From Orrella marina (GTDB lineage: Bacteria > Pseudomonadota > Gammaproteobacteria > Burkholderiales > Burkholderiaceae_B), in NCBI RefSeq assembly GCF_003058465.1, contig NZ_CP028901.1, positions 372,001 to 436,000 of the forward strand: a stretch of DNA of 64,000 nt. The letters are read 5' to 3'. Positions 22,605 to 32,330 of the stretch are shown here, piece after piece. A program made the translations under genes and the position numbers. The notes under the pieces were generated by a model. That model did not search any database. It was not told where the DNA came from and saw nothing but the letters and a program-made list of their open reading frames with translations. Position 1 is the first letter of the stretch. Every line of letters starts with the position of its first letter.

Positions 22605-23669
22605 ATGCGTTCACAAGATCTTTCTGACCTGGTTATCCTTGCTGCGATATGGGGTAGCTCCTTTCTCTTTATTCGAATTGCGGTGACGGATTTCGGGCCT
22701 TTCGCTTTGATGGCCATTCGATCTGGTCTCGCATTACTCGTTCTGATCCCGCTGCTGTTCTGGCGTCATCGTCTCCCGGTTCTCATCAAGTTCTGGAAAC
22801 CGATTTTTACAGTTGGTATTTTTAACGCGGCAATTCCGTTTTCCTTGCTCGCCTACGCAGCACTGACGCTCCCCGCCGGTGTTCTCTCTGTTATGAACGC
22901 TGCTACGCCGCTCTGGGGGGGCCTGATTACCTGGTTATGGCTGAAGGATAAGTTGCCATTTCTGCGTATTCTTGGTCTGGTAATCGGGTTCAGCGGCATT
23001 CTTTTACTGGTCTGGGATGAGCTCGACATGGATGCCATGCTGCAGTCCGGGCTTGCGCTCGCCGCAGGATTGCTGGCTCCAGTCTCCTATGGGTTTTCGG
23101 CAAGCTACACCAAACGGCATCTGATGGGCGCGAGTGCGTCTGCCGTGGCATGCGGCTGCCTTGTGTCCGCTACGATCATTCTGATGCCTCTTGCGTGGCT
23201 CACCTGGCCCGATACACCGATTTCGACCACCGCCTGGAGCGGTGTGCTCATGCTCGGATTACTCTGCACTGGAATGTCCCATATTCTGTTTTATCGGCTT
23301 GTATTGAACGCCGGGCCTGCCAAGGCCAGTACCGTTACGCTCATGATTCCAGTGTTTGGCGTCTTGTGGGGATGGATGTGGCTCGGGGAAGATGTGGGGC
23401 TTGAGATCATGGCAGGTTGCCTCATCATTCTGGTTGGGACGGCGTTTGCTACCGGTATCGTGGGCGAAAGGGGCGTCTGGGGTCGCAGTTGGTTTAAAGC
23501 AAAGCTTCAGGCGGTCATCCCAAAAACGCAGCCCCGATCCAGGAGATCCTCTGATGCGAAGGGCTTGCCATCGGCCAACTTGAGACAGGGTGCTTCGACA
23601 GCAGACTCGACCACGGATCAGTCTGAATCGTCAGATGACTTGATGCGAGACAAGCCGGGTCCTGGTTGA
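22605..23669 (+). CDS. EamA (DMT-superfamily) transporter
   Basis: A 354-aa inner-membrane protein with two EamA repeats and about ten hydrophobic segments. The N-terminus LSDLVILAAIWGSSFLFIRIAV is the characteristic WG.SF start of the drug/metabolite transporter superfamily; the second repeat begins around LAAGLLAPVSYGFSASYTKR. Beyond the last membrane segment is an unusually long hydrophilic tail of about 60 residues, rich in Ser, Asp and Arg. Members export amino acids, metabolites or drugs; the substrate cannot be predicted. It stands alone after the intron/IS block. A terminator-like hairpin follows at 23803-23853. Confidence 0.85.
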   Translation: MRSQDLSDLVILAAIWGSSFLFIRIAVTDFGPFALMAIRSGLALLVLIPLLFWRHRLPVLIKFWKPIFTVGIFNAAIPFSLLAYAALTLPAGVLSVMNAATPLWGGLITWLWLKDKLPFLRILGLVIGFSGILLLVWDELDMDAMLQSGLALAAGLLAPVSYGFSASYTKRHLMGASASAVACGCLVSATIILMPLAWLTWPDTPISTTAWSGVLMLGLLCTGMSHILFYRLVLNAGPAKASTVTLMIPVFGVLWGWMWLGEDVGLEIMAGCLIILVGTAFATGIVGERGVWGRSWFKAKLQAVIPKTQPRSRRSSDAKGLPSANLRQGASTADSTTDQSESSDDLMRDKPGPG

Positions 23670-23802
23670 GTCTCGCTATTACGCCTTCCACGCGTGGTCA
23701 GCTCATCGGTGTCTGTGAACGTCCCGATCCGGCACTTATCTGCACTATCAGTGCGCGTCACATAATCTCGATGCGGTGCGCCTGTGTCTACTTTGAGCAG
23801 TA

Positions 23803-23853
23803 GTGAATCTCCCTACCGAACCCGATTCTTACTAGGAAGATTCACGATTTTTT
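23803..23853 (+). terminator. Terminator-like hairpin
   Basis: GTGAATCT (23803-23810) pairs with AGATTCAC (23838-23845), with CCTA/TAGG extending inward, followed by GATTTTTT. The loop is rather long. It lies between the convergent EamA and carboxyltransferase genes and could serve either. Confidence 0.45.
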
Positions 23854-23876
23854 AAAAGATTATGCCGTATTTCGAA

Positions 23877-25436
23877 TCAAGGTCTGTAAGTGAAGGCGCG
23901 GATACCAGTGGTGCGGAGCGGTGCGATTGTTTCGACAAACTCTTCCAGTAACTCACGCGTACGTGCTGGATCGATCACGTCTTCCACAATAAAAGTTTCA
24001 GCACTACGCATCGGAGAACTTAGGGCACGTAATCTCTTCTCGATTGCTGCTCTTTCTGCATCCGGGTCATCTGCCGCTTCGATCACACGTTTGTAAGCGA
24101 CTTCAAGCCCACCTTCGATTGGCAGAGATCCCCATTGCGCGGATGGCCAAGCATAACGAAAGTTGTAACGCCCCTCACGATGGTGTGATGCAGCTGCCAC
24201 TCCGAATGCTTTTCGGACGATGAACGTGCACCAGTGTAGTTGAGACTGTACTCCTGCACTTAGTGCTCGTACCCCATATCGCATTGCACCTTCCTTCTCT
24301 GCGGCGAGACCAATCTGAAAGCCAGGTATATCCACAAAATTGATAACGGGTAACTGGAAAATTTCCGCAAGATCAAGATGACGTACAAACTTCTCTGAGG
24401 CTTGTTTGTCCCAGGCACCGCCATAGTGGTACGGGTCACTTGCGAACACCGCAACAGGATATCCGTTAACCCTTGCAAGCCCCGTGATTAGCGGGCGTCC
24501 CCATCCTTTTCCGGTTTCCAGGAATGAATCCGCGTCAACGACGGATTGAAGAATCGGTCGCATCTTGTAGACTGACCTGGATTGTTTCGGAACGGCATTT
24601 CTCAACCAAGAAAAGTCACTGCTCTTTGGTGGGACAGGCTCAGCTCTTGGAGGTAGTTCGTTTACGGAACGTGGCAAGTAGGAAAGAAATGCGCGTACCC
24701 GTTCAAATGCCTCTTGTTCGGTAAGCACTTCGTCGTCGACTACGCCATTTTTTGTATGGATACCACTACCACCTAACTCGTCCTTCTCAAAATGCTGTCC
24801 AATATGGGCGACTACAGGTGGGCCTGCGATGAACATTTGCGAGCTTTTTCGAACCATAATGGAATAATGGCTTGCCGCGACACGAGCGGCACCAAGTCCA
24901 GCCACTGACCCAAGTGCCATTGACACGACTGGTACAGTGGCAAGGTTCTGTGTCATTAATGGCCAGGTTCTTAATTTTGGTAATAGAGTACGACCATGTG
25001 TTTCAATATTTTTTACTGATCCACCGCCACCGGTGCCGTCTACGAGTCTTACAAGTGGAAGTTGCAGGTCATAGGCCATTCTTTCTGACGCCATTAGCTT
25101 ATCACCAACAGCTCCGTCGTTAGCGCCGCCTCTTACGGTGAAATCGTCAGCAGCAATGACTACGGGACGCTTATTGATTTTTGCTCTTCCAGTGAGAAAA
25201 TTAGACGGTACATAATCGATTAGCTTTCCATTCTCATCGTACACACCTGTTCCCGCAAGCTCACCAACTTCAAGAAATGAGCCTTTGTCTACTAGTCCGT
25301 CGATGCGCTCTCGAACGGGGAGGCGACCCGCTGCCCGGTGTCGCTCTATTCGTTCCGGTCCACCCATTTTTTTTGTCATTTCACGGCGTAACGCCAACTC
25401 GTCGAGTTCTTCTTTCCAGGACATCTGCAACCCCAT
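23877..25436 (-). CDS. Acyl-CoA carboxylase/decarboxylase carboxyltransferase subunit
   Basis: A 519-aa carboxyltransferase of the PccB/MmdA type, the usual length. The N-terminal half has RLPVRERIDGLVDKGSFLE and LVDGTGGGGS. A central oxyanion-type stretch follows in GSVAGLGAARVAASHYSIM. The C-terminal half has FVDIPGFQIGLAAEKEGAMRYG and AWPSAQWGSLPIEGG. Known members move a carboxyl group between carboxybiotin and acyl-CoA such as propionyl-CoA, or decarboxylate (S)-methylmalonyl-CoA. No biotin carboxylase or biotin carrier gene lies in the window, so partners must be elsewhere. It is the last gene of a probable four-gene minus-strand cluster with a TAXI-TRAP transporter and an ADP-forming acyl-CoA synthetase, suggesting it acts on the CoA ester of an imported acid. 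The start may be ATG 25424 (MSWKEEL). Confidence 0.85.
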   Translation of the reverse strand: MGLQMSWKEELDELALRREMTKKMGGPERIERHRAAGRLPVRERIDGLVDKGSFLEVGELAGTGVYDENGKLIDYVPSNFLTGRAKINKRPVVIAADDFTVRGGANDGAVGDKLMASERMAYDLQLPLVRLVDGTGGGGSVKNIETHGRTLLPKLRTWPLMTQNLATVPVVSMALGSVAGLGAARVAASHYSIMVRKSSQMFIAGPPVVAHIGQHFEKDELGGSGIHTKNGVVDDEVLTEQEAFERVRAFLSYLPRSVNELPPRAEPVPPKSSDFSWLRNAVPKQSRSVYKMRPILQSVVDADSFLETGKGWGRPLITGLARVNGYPVAVFASDPYHYGGAWDKQASEKFVRHLDLAEIFQLPVINFVDIPGFQIGLAAEKEGAMRYGVRALSAGVQSQLHWCTFIVRKAFGVAAASHHREGRYNFRYAWPSAQWGSLPIEGGLEVAYKRVIEAADDPDAERAAIEKRLRALSSPMRSAETFIVEDVIDPARTRELLEEFVETIAPLRTTGIRAFTYRP

Positions 25437-25536
25437 AAAGTAACTGGCTTGAAATCAAGACCATTATTTATTAAAAACTCATGCATCAATTCTTCGATTT
25501 GATCAGAAGAAAGAGAGTGCATTTCTAGCACGGGAA

Positions 25537-27411
25537 TTAAACATTGATAGGTTTACTTTTATTTAAAAATAGGTTGTACGTGACTAGCAACCCGAATATT
25601 GCCAACCCAACCAGGTCTGTATAAATATAAGGAGCAATCAGTAGAACTGCAGTAAAGAGTGCAATCGTTGTTTCGAATTTTCCCATTTTATGGATCAGAA
25701 AACGCTGTAACCCAGCCGCCCATAGTAGTGTTCCACAAACAGCGATAAACGTGCGCCAAACTATATCGCTTATACTCCCTTCCATGATCAGGGCAGGGTC
25801 ATACACGAACACAAATGGAATCAGAAACGCTACGCTACCAAGACGGACGGCCGTCATACTTGTTGGCCAGATCCGTTCCTGTGCAATCCCAGCCGCTACA
25901 AATGAAGCCAGAGCCACGGGAGGAGTGATTGCCGATATAATTCCAAAGTAGAAAATGAATAAGTGTGCAGCAATGATGTGTACGCCTAATGCGACTAGCG
26001 CTGGAGCAACGGTGACGCTTAACACTAGATAGGCAGCGACGGTTGGAAGGCCCATTCCTAGCACGAGCGATGTGAGCATTGTCAGGATGAGCAATAGCCA
26101 CAATTGGCCACCCGCAAGCTCAATCAGAACGGAAGATAGTTGAAAACCAAGGCCTGTTTGCGCCATTGCTCCAATGACAATTCCTATTGTTGCACACGCG
26201 ATACTAACCTCTATCGTCCCTAGTGCTCCTTGGCGTGCCATTTCTATGCATTGAGAGAAAGTTAGTCTCGAATTTGGGTTAATCACCATTGTCAGGAAGG
26301 TTACTCCAATTGTCCAGACTGCGGCCTTCATCGCGGACCAGTGCATAATCAGTAAGAAGAAAAGAAGGCACAAAGGAGAAATGAGGAGGTGCCAGTTCTT
26401 CTTTATTAAGGGGCCAATCAATGGGAGCTCCGACTTTGGTATACCCTTGAGTCCTGTTTTCCCAGCTTCAAAGTCGACCATCAACAGGACGGCAAAGTAA
26501 TACAGCAGTGCGGGAATCGTCGCTGCTAATGCGACCTGCCAAAACGGAGTAGATGTCACCTCTGCCACCAAGAAAGCAGATGCCCCCATTAGCGGTGGCA
26601 TGAATTGACCGCCCGTTGATGCTACCGCTTCAACTGCACCCGCGAACGAGGGTTTGAAACCCGTTCTCTTCATCAGCGGTATGGTGAACGTGCCAGTCCC
26701 AGCCACATTTGCTACAGCGCTCCCAGAGATCGAGCCAAAAAGACAACTTGCTGCTACCGCTGTTTTCGCAGGGCCGCCTCGGACACCTCCAAAGTACCTA
26801 GTTGCAATTGCGATAAAGAGCTCACCTGCGCCGCTAACATTTAAAACAGCAGCGTACAATATGAAAAGGAATACAAATGTCGCCATAACTCCCAGTGCGA
26901 CACCGAAAATTCCTTGCAATCCAAGAACTTGATATTGAACGATGTCATAGATGCTGTAATTGATGTGTGCAAGGATGCCTGGCAGCATTTCACCAAAGCG
27001 TGAATAAATAATAAATACGATTGCAATAATAGGTACGGCGTTTCCTACTGTCCGGCGAGTGGCTTCAAGGAGGCCTATTACCAACATCAAAGATAGCACC
27101 ATCTGGGTGTCGCTTGCCGTTTCAGTCTGTACCCATAATTGTTCATAATTTACTGCGATGTAAATCAGCGGAATCAGAGAGATCGTGATCCAGAAGATCT
27201 GCCCAACGAGATCGCCTTCACCTGATCGTTTTCTTCCTTTCCAGTCGCGTAAAAGAAATATTAATGTGATCGCAAACGCGAGGTGAATTGATCGTTGTAA
27301 CTGTGCAGGAAAGACACCAAATACGCCGGTGTACAGTTGAAATATGCACCACGTTAAACAGATAGTGGTTACTAGCGATCCGTGTATAGAAATCTTTCTG
27401 CTAATGGACAT
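25537..27411 (-). CDS. TRAP transporter fused permease (TAXI family), first system
   Basis: A 624-aa protein with about 17 hydrophobic segments: a small-permease part fused to a DctM-like large permease, as usual for TAXI-type TRAP systems. Typical stretches are AASCLFGSISGSAVANVAGTGTFTIPLMKRTGF, EAVASTGGQFMPPLMGASAFLVAE (each read in part) and FGIISAITPPVALASFVAAGIA. Known members use the sodium gradient with a periplasmic receptor to take up organic acids. The receptor gene is directly upstream on the same strand (28-bp gap). The segment is markedly AT-richer than the housekeeping genes around it. A second, unrelated copy of the same transporter type is at 38.2-41.1 kb. Confidence 0.92.
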   Translation of the reverse strand: MSISRKISIHGSLVTTICLTWCIFQLYTGVFGVFPAQLQRSIHLAFAITLIFLLRDWKGRKRSGEGDLVGQIFWITISLIPLIYIAVNYEQLWVQTETASDTQMVLSLMLVIGLLEATRRTVGNAVPIIAIVFIIYSRFGEMLPGILAHINYSIYDIVQYQVLGLQGIFGVALGVMATFVFLFILYAAVLNVSGAGELFIAIATRYFGGVRGGPAKTAVAASCLFGSISGSAVANVAGTGTFTIPLMKRTGFKPSFAGAVEAVASTGGQFMPPLMGASAFLVAEVTSTPFWQVALAATIPALLYYFAVLLMVDFEAGKTGLKGIPKSELPLIGPLIKKNWHLLISPLCLLFFLLIMHWSAMKAAVWTIGVTFLTMVINPNSRLTFSQCIEMARQGALGTIEVSIACATIGIVIGAMAQTGLGFQLSSVLIELAGGQLWLLLILTMLTSLVLGMGLPTVAAYLVLSVTVAPALVALGVHIIAAHLFIFYFGIISAITPPVALASFVAAGIAQERIWPTSMTAVRLGSVAFLIPFVFVYDPALIMEGSISDIVWRTFIAVCGTLLWAAGLQRFLIHKMGKFETTIALFTAVLLIAPYIYTDLVGLAIFGLLVTYNLFLNKSKPINV

Positions 27412-27439
27412 GGATACGACTCTCTGATATTAGTTCAAT

Positions 27440-28420
27440 TTATTTGGATCCTGGAAGTGGGTTTCCAATGGATTTGTAGTACTTAGCCGTTCCTTCATTT
27501 ACATAAGTAGAATTAATAATACCTTCTTTAATATATTTTGGAAGATTGTCTTTATTTATCTGAGCTCCAGCGGGGTGGCTTGCGGCAACTTCGGATGAGT
27601 TTGCATAGAGCGCATCTACCACTTTTTCGATGATTGTTGGATCGACCTTGTCGTTAGTAATTAAAAGTGAGTAAAGAGCATAGAACTTACCGTCTTCATC
27701 GACACCCGGATAAGTACCAGCAGGAATGATTCCTACACGCGCTCTTGGATTGGCCTTGTTCCATTTCTCAATCGTATCCGGATCAAGTTCAATGAACCGC
27801 ATCTTTTCCAAGGAGGCAATTCCCTCCACCGTTCCACTCTTAGGGTACGCGGTGAATGTGGCTATATCCACATTCCCGTCCTTCAGTGCAGATGCTGACT
27901 CTGCATACGTCAGATAAACCCAATTGATATCATCGCTGGGAACCCCGGCGTATTCATACATTTGTGCAACCATGTTCTTTGTGGTTACAGAAGGAACCGC
28001 AATCCGTTTTCCTTTTGCATCCTTCATTGTCTTGATTCCACTCTTGTCGAGCGTGATCTGAGACATGATGTTGGAGTAAATAGGCATTACAATACTAATG
28101 TTCTGGAGTGGTGTCTTGAATTCATCTATGCCGTTATATGCTTTGTAAAATTGATCAGCATCGCTTAGACCAAACATCGCAGCGCCGCTATTGACAGTGG
28201 GTGGGGTTTGCGAATAAGACGGAGGGTTACTAGGATTAAGCCTCACTTCGGGAACATTCTTGTTGATCACGTTGACCATCGAACTTCCGACAATGTCGTA
28301 AACTCCACCGGAACTACCAGTTAGAAACTGACCAAACTGTTTGGCAGAGGCTGACGCCCCTGTTAGCGCGAGAGAGCCAGCAATTAGAGATGCTGTCATT
28401 ACTTTCTTGATGTTTCTCAT
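27440..28420 (-). CDS. TAXI family TRAP transporter solute-binding protein, first system
   Basis: A 326-aa periplasmic receptor. The signal peptide MRNIKKVMTASLIAGSLALT...ASA is followed by KQFGQFLTGSSGGVYDIVGSSM, the family's N-terminal GG.(Y/W) pattern, and by MFGLSDADQFYKAYNG and the C-terminal VVDALYANSSEV. The frame extends to 28456, but the ATG at 28420 is preceded by AGGAG with ideal spacing and starts the signal peptide, so I use it. It binds the substrate and delivers it to the permease encoded downstream. A terminator-like hairpin lies just upstream, between this gene and the acyl-CoA synthetase gene. The ligand is unknown. Confidence 0.92.
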   Translation of the reverse strand: MRNIKKVMTASLIAGSLALTGASASAKQFGQFLTGSSGGVYDIVGSSMVNVINKNVPEVRLNPSNPPSYSQTPPTVNSGAAMFGLSDADQFYKAYNGIDEFKTPLQNISIVMPIYSNIMSQITLDKSGIKTMKDAKGKRIAVPSVTTKNMVAQMYEYAGVPSDDINWVYLTYAESASALKDGNVDIATFTAYPKSGTVEGIASLEKMRFIELDPDTIEKWNKANPRARVGIIPAGTYPGVDEDGKFYALYSLLITNDKVDPTIIEKVVDALYANSSEVAASHPAGAQINKDNLPKYIKEGIINSTYVNEGTAKYYKSIGNPLPGSK

Positions 28421-28442
28421 CTTTGTCTCCTGAATTGATATT

Positions 28443-28470
28443 AAAAAAAGGGCCATGCAGCGCCTTTTTT
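28443..28470 (-). terminator. Intercistronic hairpin before the TAXI receptor gene
   Basis: On the minus strand AAAAAAGGCGC and GCCCTTTTTTT flank a short loop, forming a stem with one bulge and a T-run, between the stop of the acyl-CoA synthetase gene and the receptor ribosome site. It may be a partial terminator or an RNA-stabilising structure that sets relative expression in the operon. Confidence 0.55.
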
Positions 28471-28479
28471 ACGTACAAA

Positions 28480-30666
28480 TCACCTGAATGTCATGAGCGC
28501 GTCAACCACCCTGGTCTGTTCAGGCTTGCTTCCAACTACGACTGGGTTAAGATCAATCTCTAGAAGTTGCTCAACTTCTACAAGAAGATCTGAAACTTTT
28601 GAGATAATCTTTGTTAATTCGGTGAGATCACAGCCTAGTTGACCGCGAAGTCCCGTGAGTAGTGAGTACATTTTTAATTCTTTGAGCATTTCGCTAGCGG
28701 CAAAATCGCTGATTGGTGCTGGTCTGAAAACGACATCTTTTAATGCTTCAGCATAAATTCCACCTATTCCCACCATGATGTAAGGTCCAAGTATAGGATC
28801 TCTGACACCTCCAACAATTATTTCTGCGATTCCTTTTACTTCCTGGCACATAAGAATTCCGTTAATAATTGCATTTGGGCAGTTTCTTTTTACATCGCTG
28901 CTAATTTTCTCATACGCATCAATCGCTTTGGATTCTGAATTGACACCTAGGACAACACCTCCGACATCTGATTTGTGATGGATGTTTTTAGAGTCAACCT
29001 TCATTACGACAGTTGAGTTAAACTCTTTGTATACATCGCCCACGTCTTTGGCTTCGGTGATGCGTTTAATTTGAGGCGTCGGAATATCAATTGCTTTAAG
29101 AATATTCATGGCGTCGTATTCGCCAACTGATTTATCCTTGCGTTCAAGATGCTTTGCTACTTTTAACTTCGCTTCTTCATTAAGTTGGCTTTTAACGGAT
29201 TGCTGGTCAGATTGGTTCGCGTGCTGAAAATTTCTGACATGCGTTAGAGCGCGTAATGCTTCTGTAGCGGATTCGAATACTGGTAGACTGTTATTTTCAA
29301 GCATTCGCTGAGCTTCTTTATCTGAGGAAATCCAGCAAACGACGATTGTTTTCTTTTTCTTTTTTGAGAGATCAATCAGTTTCTGTGCAAATGGACTGGC
29401 ATTTGCATGGGTGAAGGCCAGAATTAAGAAAACTACGTCAACGTTTTCATCGTTATATAAATGTTCAAGTATTCGCTCTACGGCAGGCATGTTTGAAATT
29501 GCTAGAGTTGCAATGTCAACAGGATTATCAGCCGAGCCAAATGCAAACATATTTGATTGGATTGAGTCTTTCGTGCTTCCTGCCAGATTTGCTAGTTCAA
29601 ATTTCTGAAATTTCAACTGGTCTGTACACCATACGCCCAATCCACCAGAATTGGTTAGCAGGGCAAGATTAGAAAAATCATTCCTTGGGAGTGGTAGTGA
29701 AAGCATGTATGCCGCTTGATTTAGCTCATCAAGATCATTTACCTGAATGATGTCTAGGCTACGAAAAAGACTTTCGTATAGAAATGCTGGGCTCGAAAGT
29801 GCGCCAGTGTGAGACTGTGCTGCGCGGGCGGCTTCTTTTGTTTTACCGACTTTCAAAATAATCAGTGGTTTATTGTTCTTTTTTGCCATCCTCGCAGCAT
29901 GCTTGAAACGTTCAACATCCCGTATTGCTTCTAGATATCCGACAATGACCTTAATTTTCGGATCTTCGGCCATTACCGCGACCATATCACTAAACTCAAC
30001 ATCAATCTCATTTCCGGTTGTGGCGACATATCCAATGCCACTTTTCTCTTTTAGTGAATCAATAATTAGCGCGGCAAAAAGTCCACTTTGCGAAACAATT
30101 CCAACTGATCCTACCTTGATTTCGGATGCAACCATTACGGATGAAAAGTTAGCAATACACCCAGTATGAAAGTTGATTATTCCTTGACAGTTTGGTCCAG
30201 AAACAATGGTTGAGCCGTTAATGCAGTCTCTTAGTTGTTCATCTAATGAAAGTCCTTCGGCTGTTCCAACCTCAGAGAATCCGCTCGAAAATATAATTAC
30301 AGACGGTACGCCCAATGCATTGCAGGAGACTACTGTAGGTACTACCTGTGCTGCAGGCACTGATATAACGACTAGGTCTGGAATCTCTGGAAGGTCCTCT
30401 AGGCAGGCGAATGCTTTAATGTCATTAACGAAGCTGACTTTTGGGTTGACTGGATAAATTTTACCTTGATAGTGTTTGTCATGAAGATACTTGACGACTC
30501 GGCCACCTGGTTTCCTTGTGTCTCCAGAAGCTCCTACCACTGCGACTGATTTCGGATCTAGCATCCTTTTCAAATTGTTGGCACGAACACTGTTTGTATG
30601 CATGTTGTAATGACTCTCTTTATTAGTTTGGTAACCATCAGAGTAAATGCTCGAAGTGTTTCTCAT
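28480..30666 (-). CDS. ADP-forming acyl-CoA synthetase (fused alpha-beta)
   Basis: A 728-aa protein with the domains of ADP-forming acetyl-CoA synthetase in one chain. First is a CoA-binding domain (MLDPKSVAVVGASGDTRKPGG, about residues 35-130), then succinyl-CoA-ligase-like domains with VSGPNCQGIINF and GIVSQSGLFAALI. The phosphohistidine motif AAQSHTGALSS lies around residue 290. A C-terminal ATP-grasp domain begins near EYDAMNILKAIDIPTPQ and includes VMKVDSKNIHHKSDVGGVVLGV and LDLNPVV-like EIDLNPVVVGS. It converts an acid, CoA and ATP to acyl-CoA, ADP and phosphate. Lys- and Asn-rich, AT-rich coding, unlike the flanks. The start at 30666 has GGAAAGAGAAG upstream; the ATG at 30603 is an alternative. 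The acid substrate is unknown. Confidence 0.88.
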   Translation of the reverse strand: MRNTSSIYSDGYQTNKESHYNMHTNSVRANNLKRMLDPKSVAVVGASGDTRKPGGRVVKYLHDKHYQGKIYPVNPKVSFVNDIKAFACLEDLPEIPDLVVISVPAAQVVPTVVSCNALGVPSVIIFSSGFSEVGTAEGLSLDEQLRDCINGSTIVSGPNCQGIINFHTGCIANFSSVMVASEIKVGSVGIVSQSGLFAALIIDSLKEKSGIGYVATTGNEIDVEFSDMVAVMAEDPKIKVIVGYLEAIRDVERFKHAARMAKKNNKPLIILKVGKTKEAARAAQSHTGALSSPAFLYESLFRSLDIIQVNDLDELNQAAYMLSLPLPRNDFSNLALLTNSGGLGVWCTDQLKFQKFELANLAGSTKDSIQSNMFAFGSADNPVDIATLAISNMPAVERILEHLYNDENVDVVFLILAFTHANASPFAQKLIDLSKKKKKTIVVCWISSDKEAQRMLENNSLPVFESATEALRALTHVRNFQHANQSDQQSVKSQLNEEAKLKVAKHLERKDKSVGEYDAMNILKAIDIPTPQIKRITEAKDVGDVYKEFNSTVVMKVDSKNIHHKSDVGGVVLGVNSESKAIDAYEKISSDVKRNCPNAIINGILMCQEVKGIAEIIVGGVRDPILGPYIMVGIGGIYAEALKDVVFRPAPISDFAASEMLKELKMYSLLTGLRGQLGCDLTELTKIISKVSDLLVEVEQLLEIDLNPVVVGSKPEQTRVVDALMTFR

Positions 30667-31170
30667 TCTTCTCTTTCCGAAATCTAGTTCGGTCCTGCTT
30701 TCGAACTGTTGATAAACAGACTGTAAAAGTGTTTTGGAGGTGCTTTCGAGTCGTTAGCTGGTGGGGGCATGGGCCTTATCGTCTTAATGCGTAATTTGAG
30801 ATGGCCTTATGTCGGTTGACTATGGAAGTGTTGTCCAATAGGACTTCAAAATTCGTACGGTCATTAGGAAGGCTTGCCTTAATCATCATTTGTCCCCTGT
30901 GTTTTTATAGTGTCTTTTTGTTTTTTCATTTGTACAGAGATGCCATGGTCTAGTCAAGGCCGCTTTTGATGTTTCAGGTGGCATGTCTTTTTGACTATAT
31001 GTTTAGCGAGTAGCGCTCGCTGCGACGGGTTTGATCTCGATATCACTTTTACTTTGATGAGATAAATAGGCGTTGACCCTAATTGCATGAGATGATCACT
31101 TGCTTCCGGGATGTATAACGATCATCGATCGATTGTTTAACTTTCGGCTGTTGAATCCAGGTTGAGTTAA
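30667..31170. other. AT-rich gap upstream of the acyl-CoA synthetase gene
   Basis: About 500 bp without a supportable gene. It must contain the promoter of the minus-strand catabolic cassette. An inverted repeat GTTCG...CGAAC lies close to the start of that gene (about 30690-30710). No regulator gene is adjacent. Confidence 0.5.
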
Positions 31171-31434
31171 CCTAAGTCCGTCAGTTGCTTGATTCCGAGC
31201 CGTCCTAGCTGGGCTTCGGTGGTATCCCAGGTGACGTCGTTGGATGGTGTATGGTGGCCATGAGTTCTCTGGACATGAATATGATTTTTAGCGAGGAATC
31301 ATTATGCAAAGCGCTGGCCCGGATGGATGATCAAGCCAGCTAGGGATGTTTGCGTTCGACGCTTATCTCAACTGCGCTCGAGGCGCTCGGTCTCGACTGG
31401 GTGCTGACCGTTGATGCGGGAGGCAGACCGTCGT
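31171..31434 (+). mobile_element. IS1380-family remnant (end plus transposase fragment)
   Basis: CCTAAGTCCGTCAGTTGCTTG at 31171 (given here in part of its length) repeats the right-hand end of the IS1380 element at 22.3 kb with one change. About 100 bp later a plus-strand frame from 31275 reads MNMIFSEESLCKALARMDDQAS, a stop, then CLRSTLISTALEALGLDW, clearly the counterpart of MNKIVSEDSLRRALARMDEQAS in the other copy. The N-terminal third is deleted and the frame is broken by stops. A dead, diverged copy. Confidence 0.75.
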
Positions 31435-31497
31435 GAGGCAAACTGCGCGAGGGATTCAAAGCATGTCGTTACACACAAGTTATTCCTCTTGACGTTC

Positions 31498-32330
31498 CTA
31501 GGTAAATTTGAGTCCGGCTGCAAGGTCGACCACCCGCTGTAATCCGAGCCAGATCGTTTTGACGCTAGGCTCACCATCACCCTTGCGACCCAGAAATCCA
31601 CCGAGCACGGCAATCAGGCGGATCACTTCATTGAGTTTAGGGGGTGACTTGGGCACTTTCTTACGGTTGAGGATGTATGCGGCCTGCCATTCGTCCTTTT
31701 CAAACAGGAGGGCGGCATCCAGATTTGGACAGGTTCTGTCCAGACGCATCAGTCGCGCAATGCGCCAGGCCACCACCATGAACAAGGCCAGTGCTCGTTC
31801 CAGTCTATCAACTCAATGGCTGACTCGAGCGTTTGCGCTTCGCGGTTGGTGAGTAATCGCCACTCGACTGGCTTGGCACCTTTGGGTGCCTCTTCTTCCC
31901 GTGCCACCAGGCAACTGACCTCGATCTCACCGCCCTTGCCATCGGGAATCATCAGGCGTCGCACCCAGATGCGTTGCCGGACTTCACGCGCCTTCTGGCC
32001 CTGGCGCGAGGGCATCGTAAAGTAGATGCCTCCCAGGGGATCGTCCTCGGTCACTGCCAACGACAGATTGCCACCATCCCGTAATGCCCGGTTGTGCTGT
32101 GAGCGGATCCCTCCAGTCAGCCGGATGGCCCAGATCCCGGGCCAGCGCCATCAGTGCTGCGATGTCAGTCTCGCGATCAGCCACACACACCAGTCGTGTC
32201 TCGGGCAGAGTGGCTGCTAACGCTGCAACACGGCTGTAACCAGCGCTGCAGCGCGTACTCTCTGTGACACCTGCTCGTTGGCCACTGTCGTCTCGGGGCT
32301 CCCGGCCCCACATCCAGGCATCAAGTACAC
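31498..32330 (-). pseudogene. IS4-family transposase remnant
   Basis: Three overlapping minus-strand frames together give the C-terminal two thirds of an IS4-family (IS50-like) transposase. In coding order these are AWMWGREPRDDSGQRAGV and RLVCVADRETDIAALMALA (about 32330-32100), GQKAREVRQRIWVRRLMIPDG and GAKPVEWRLLTNREAQTLE with ELIDW (about 32040-31820), and MVVAWRIARLMRLDRTCPNL with GFLGRKGDGEPSVKTIWLGLQR (about 31785-31500). At least two frameshifts separate them, and the N-terminal DNA-binding part is missing. Non-functional. Confidence 0.8.
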
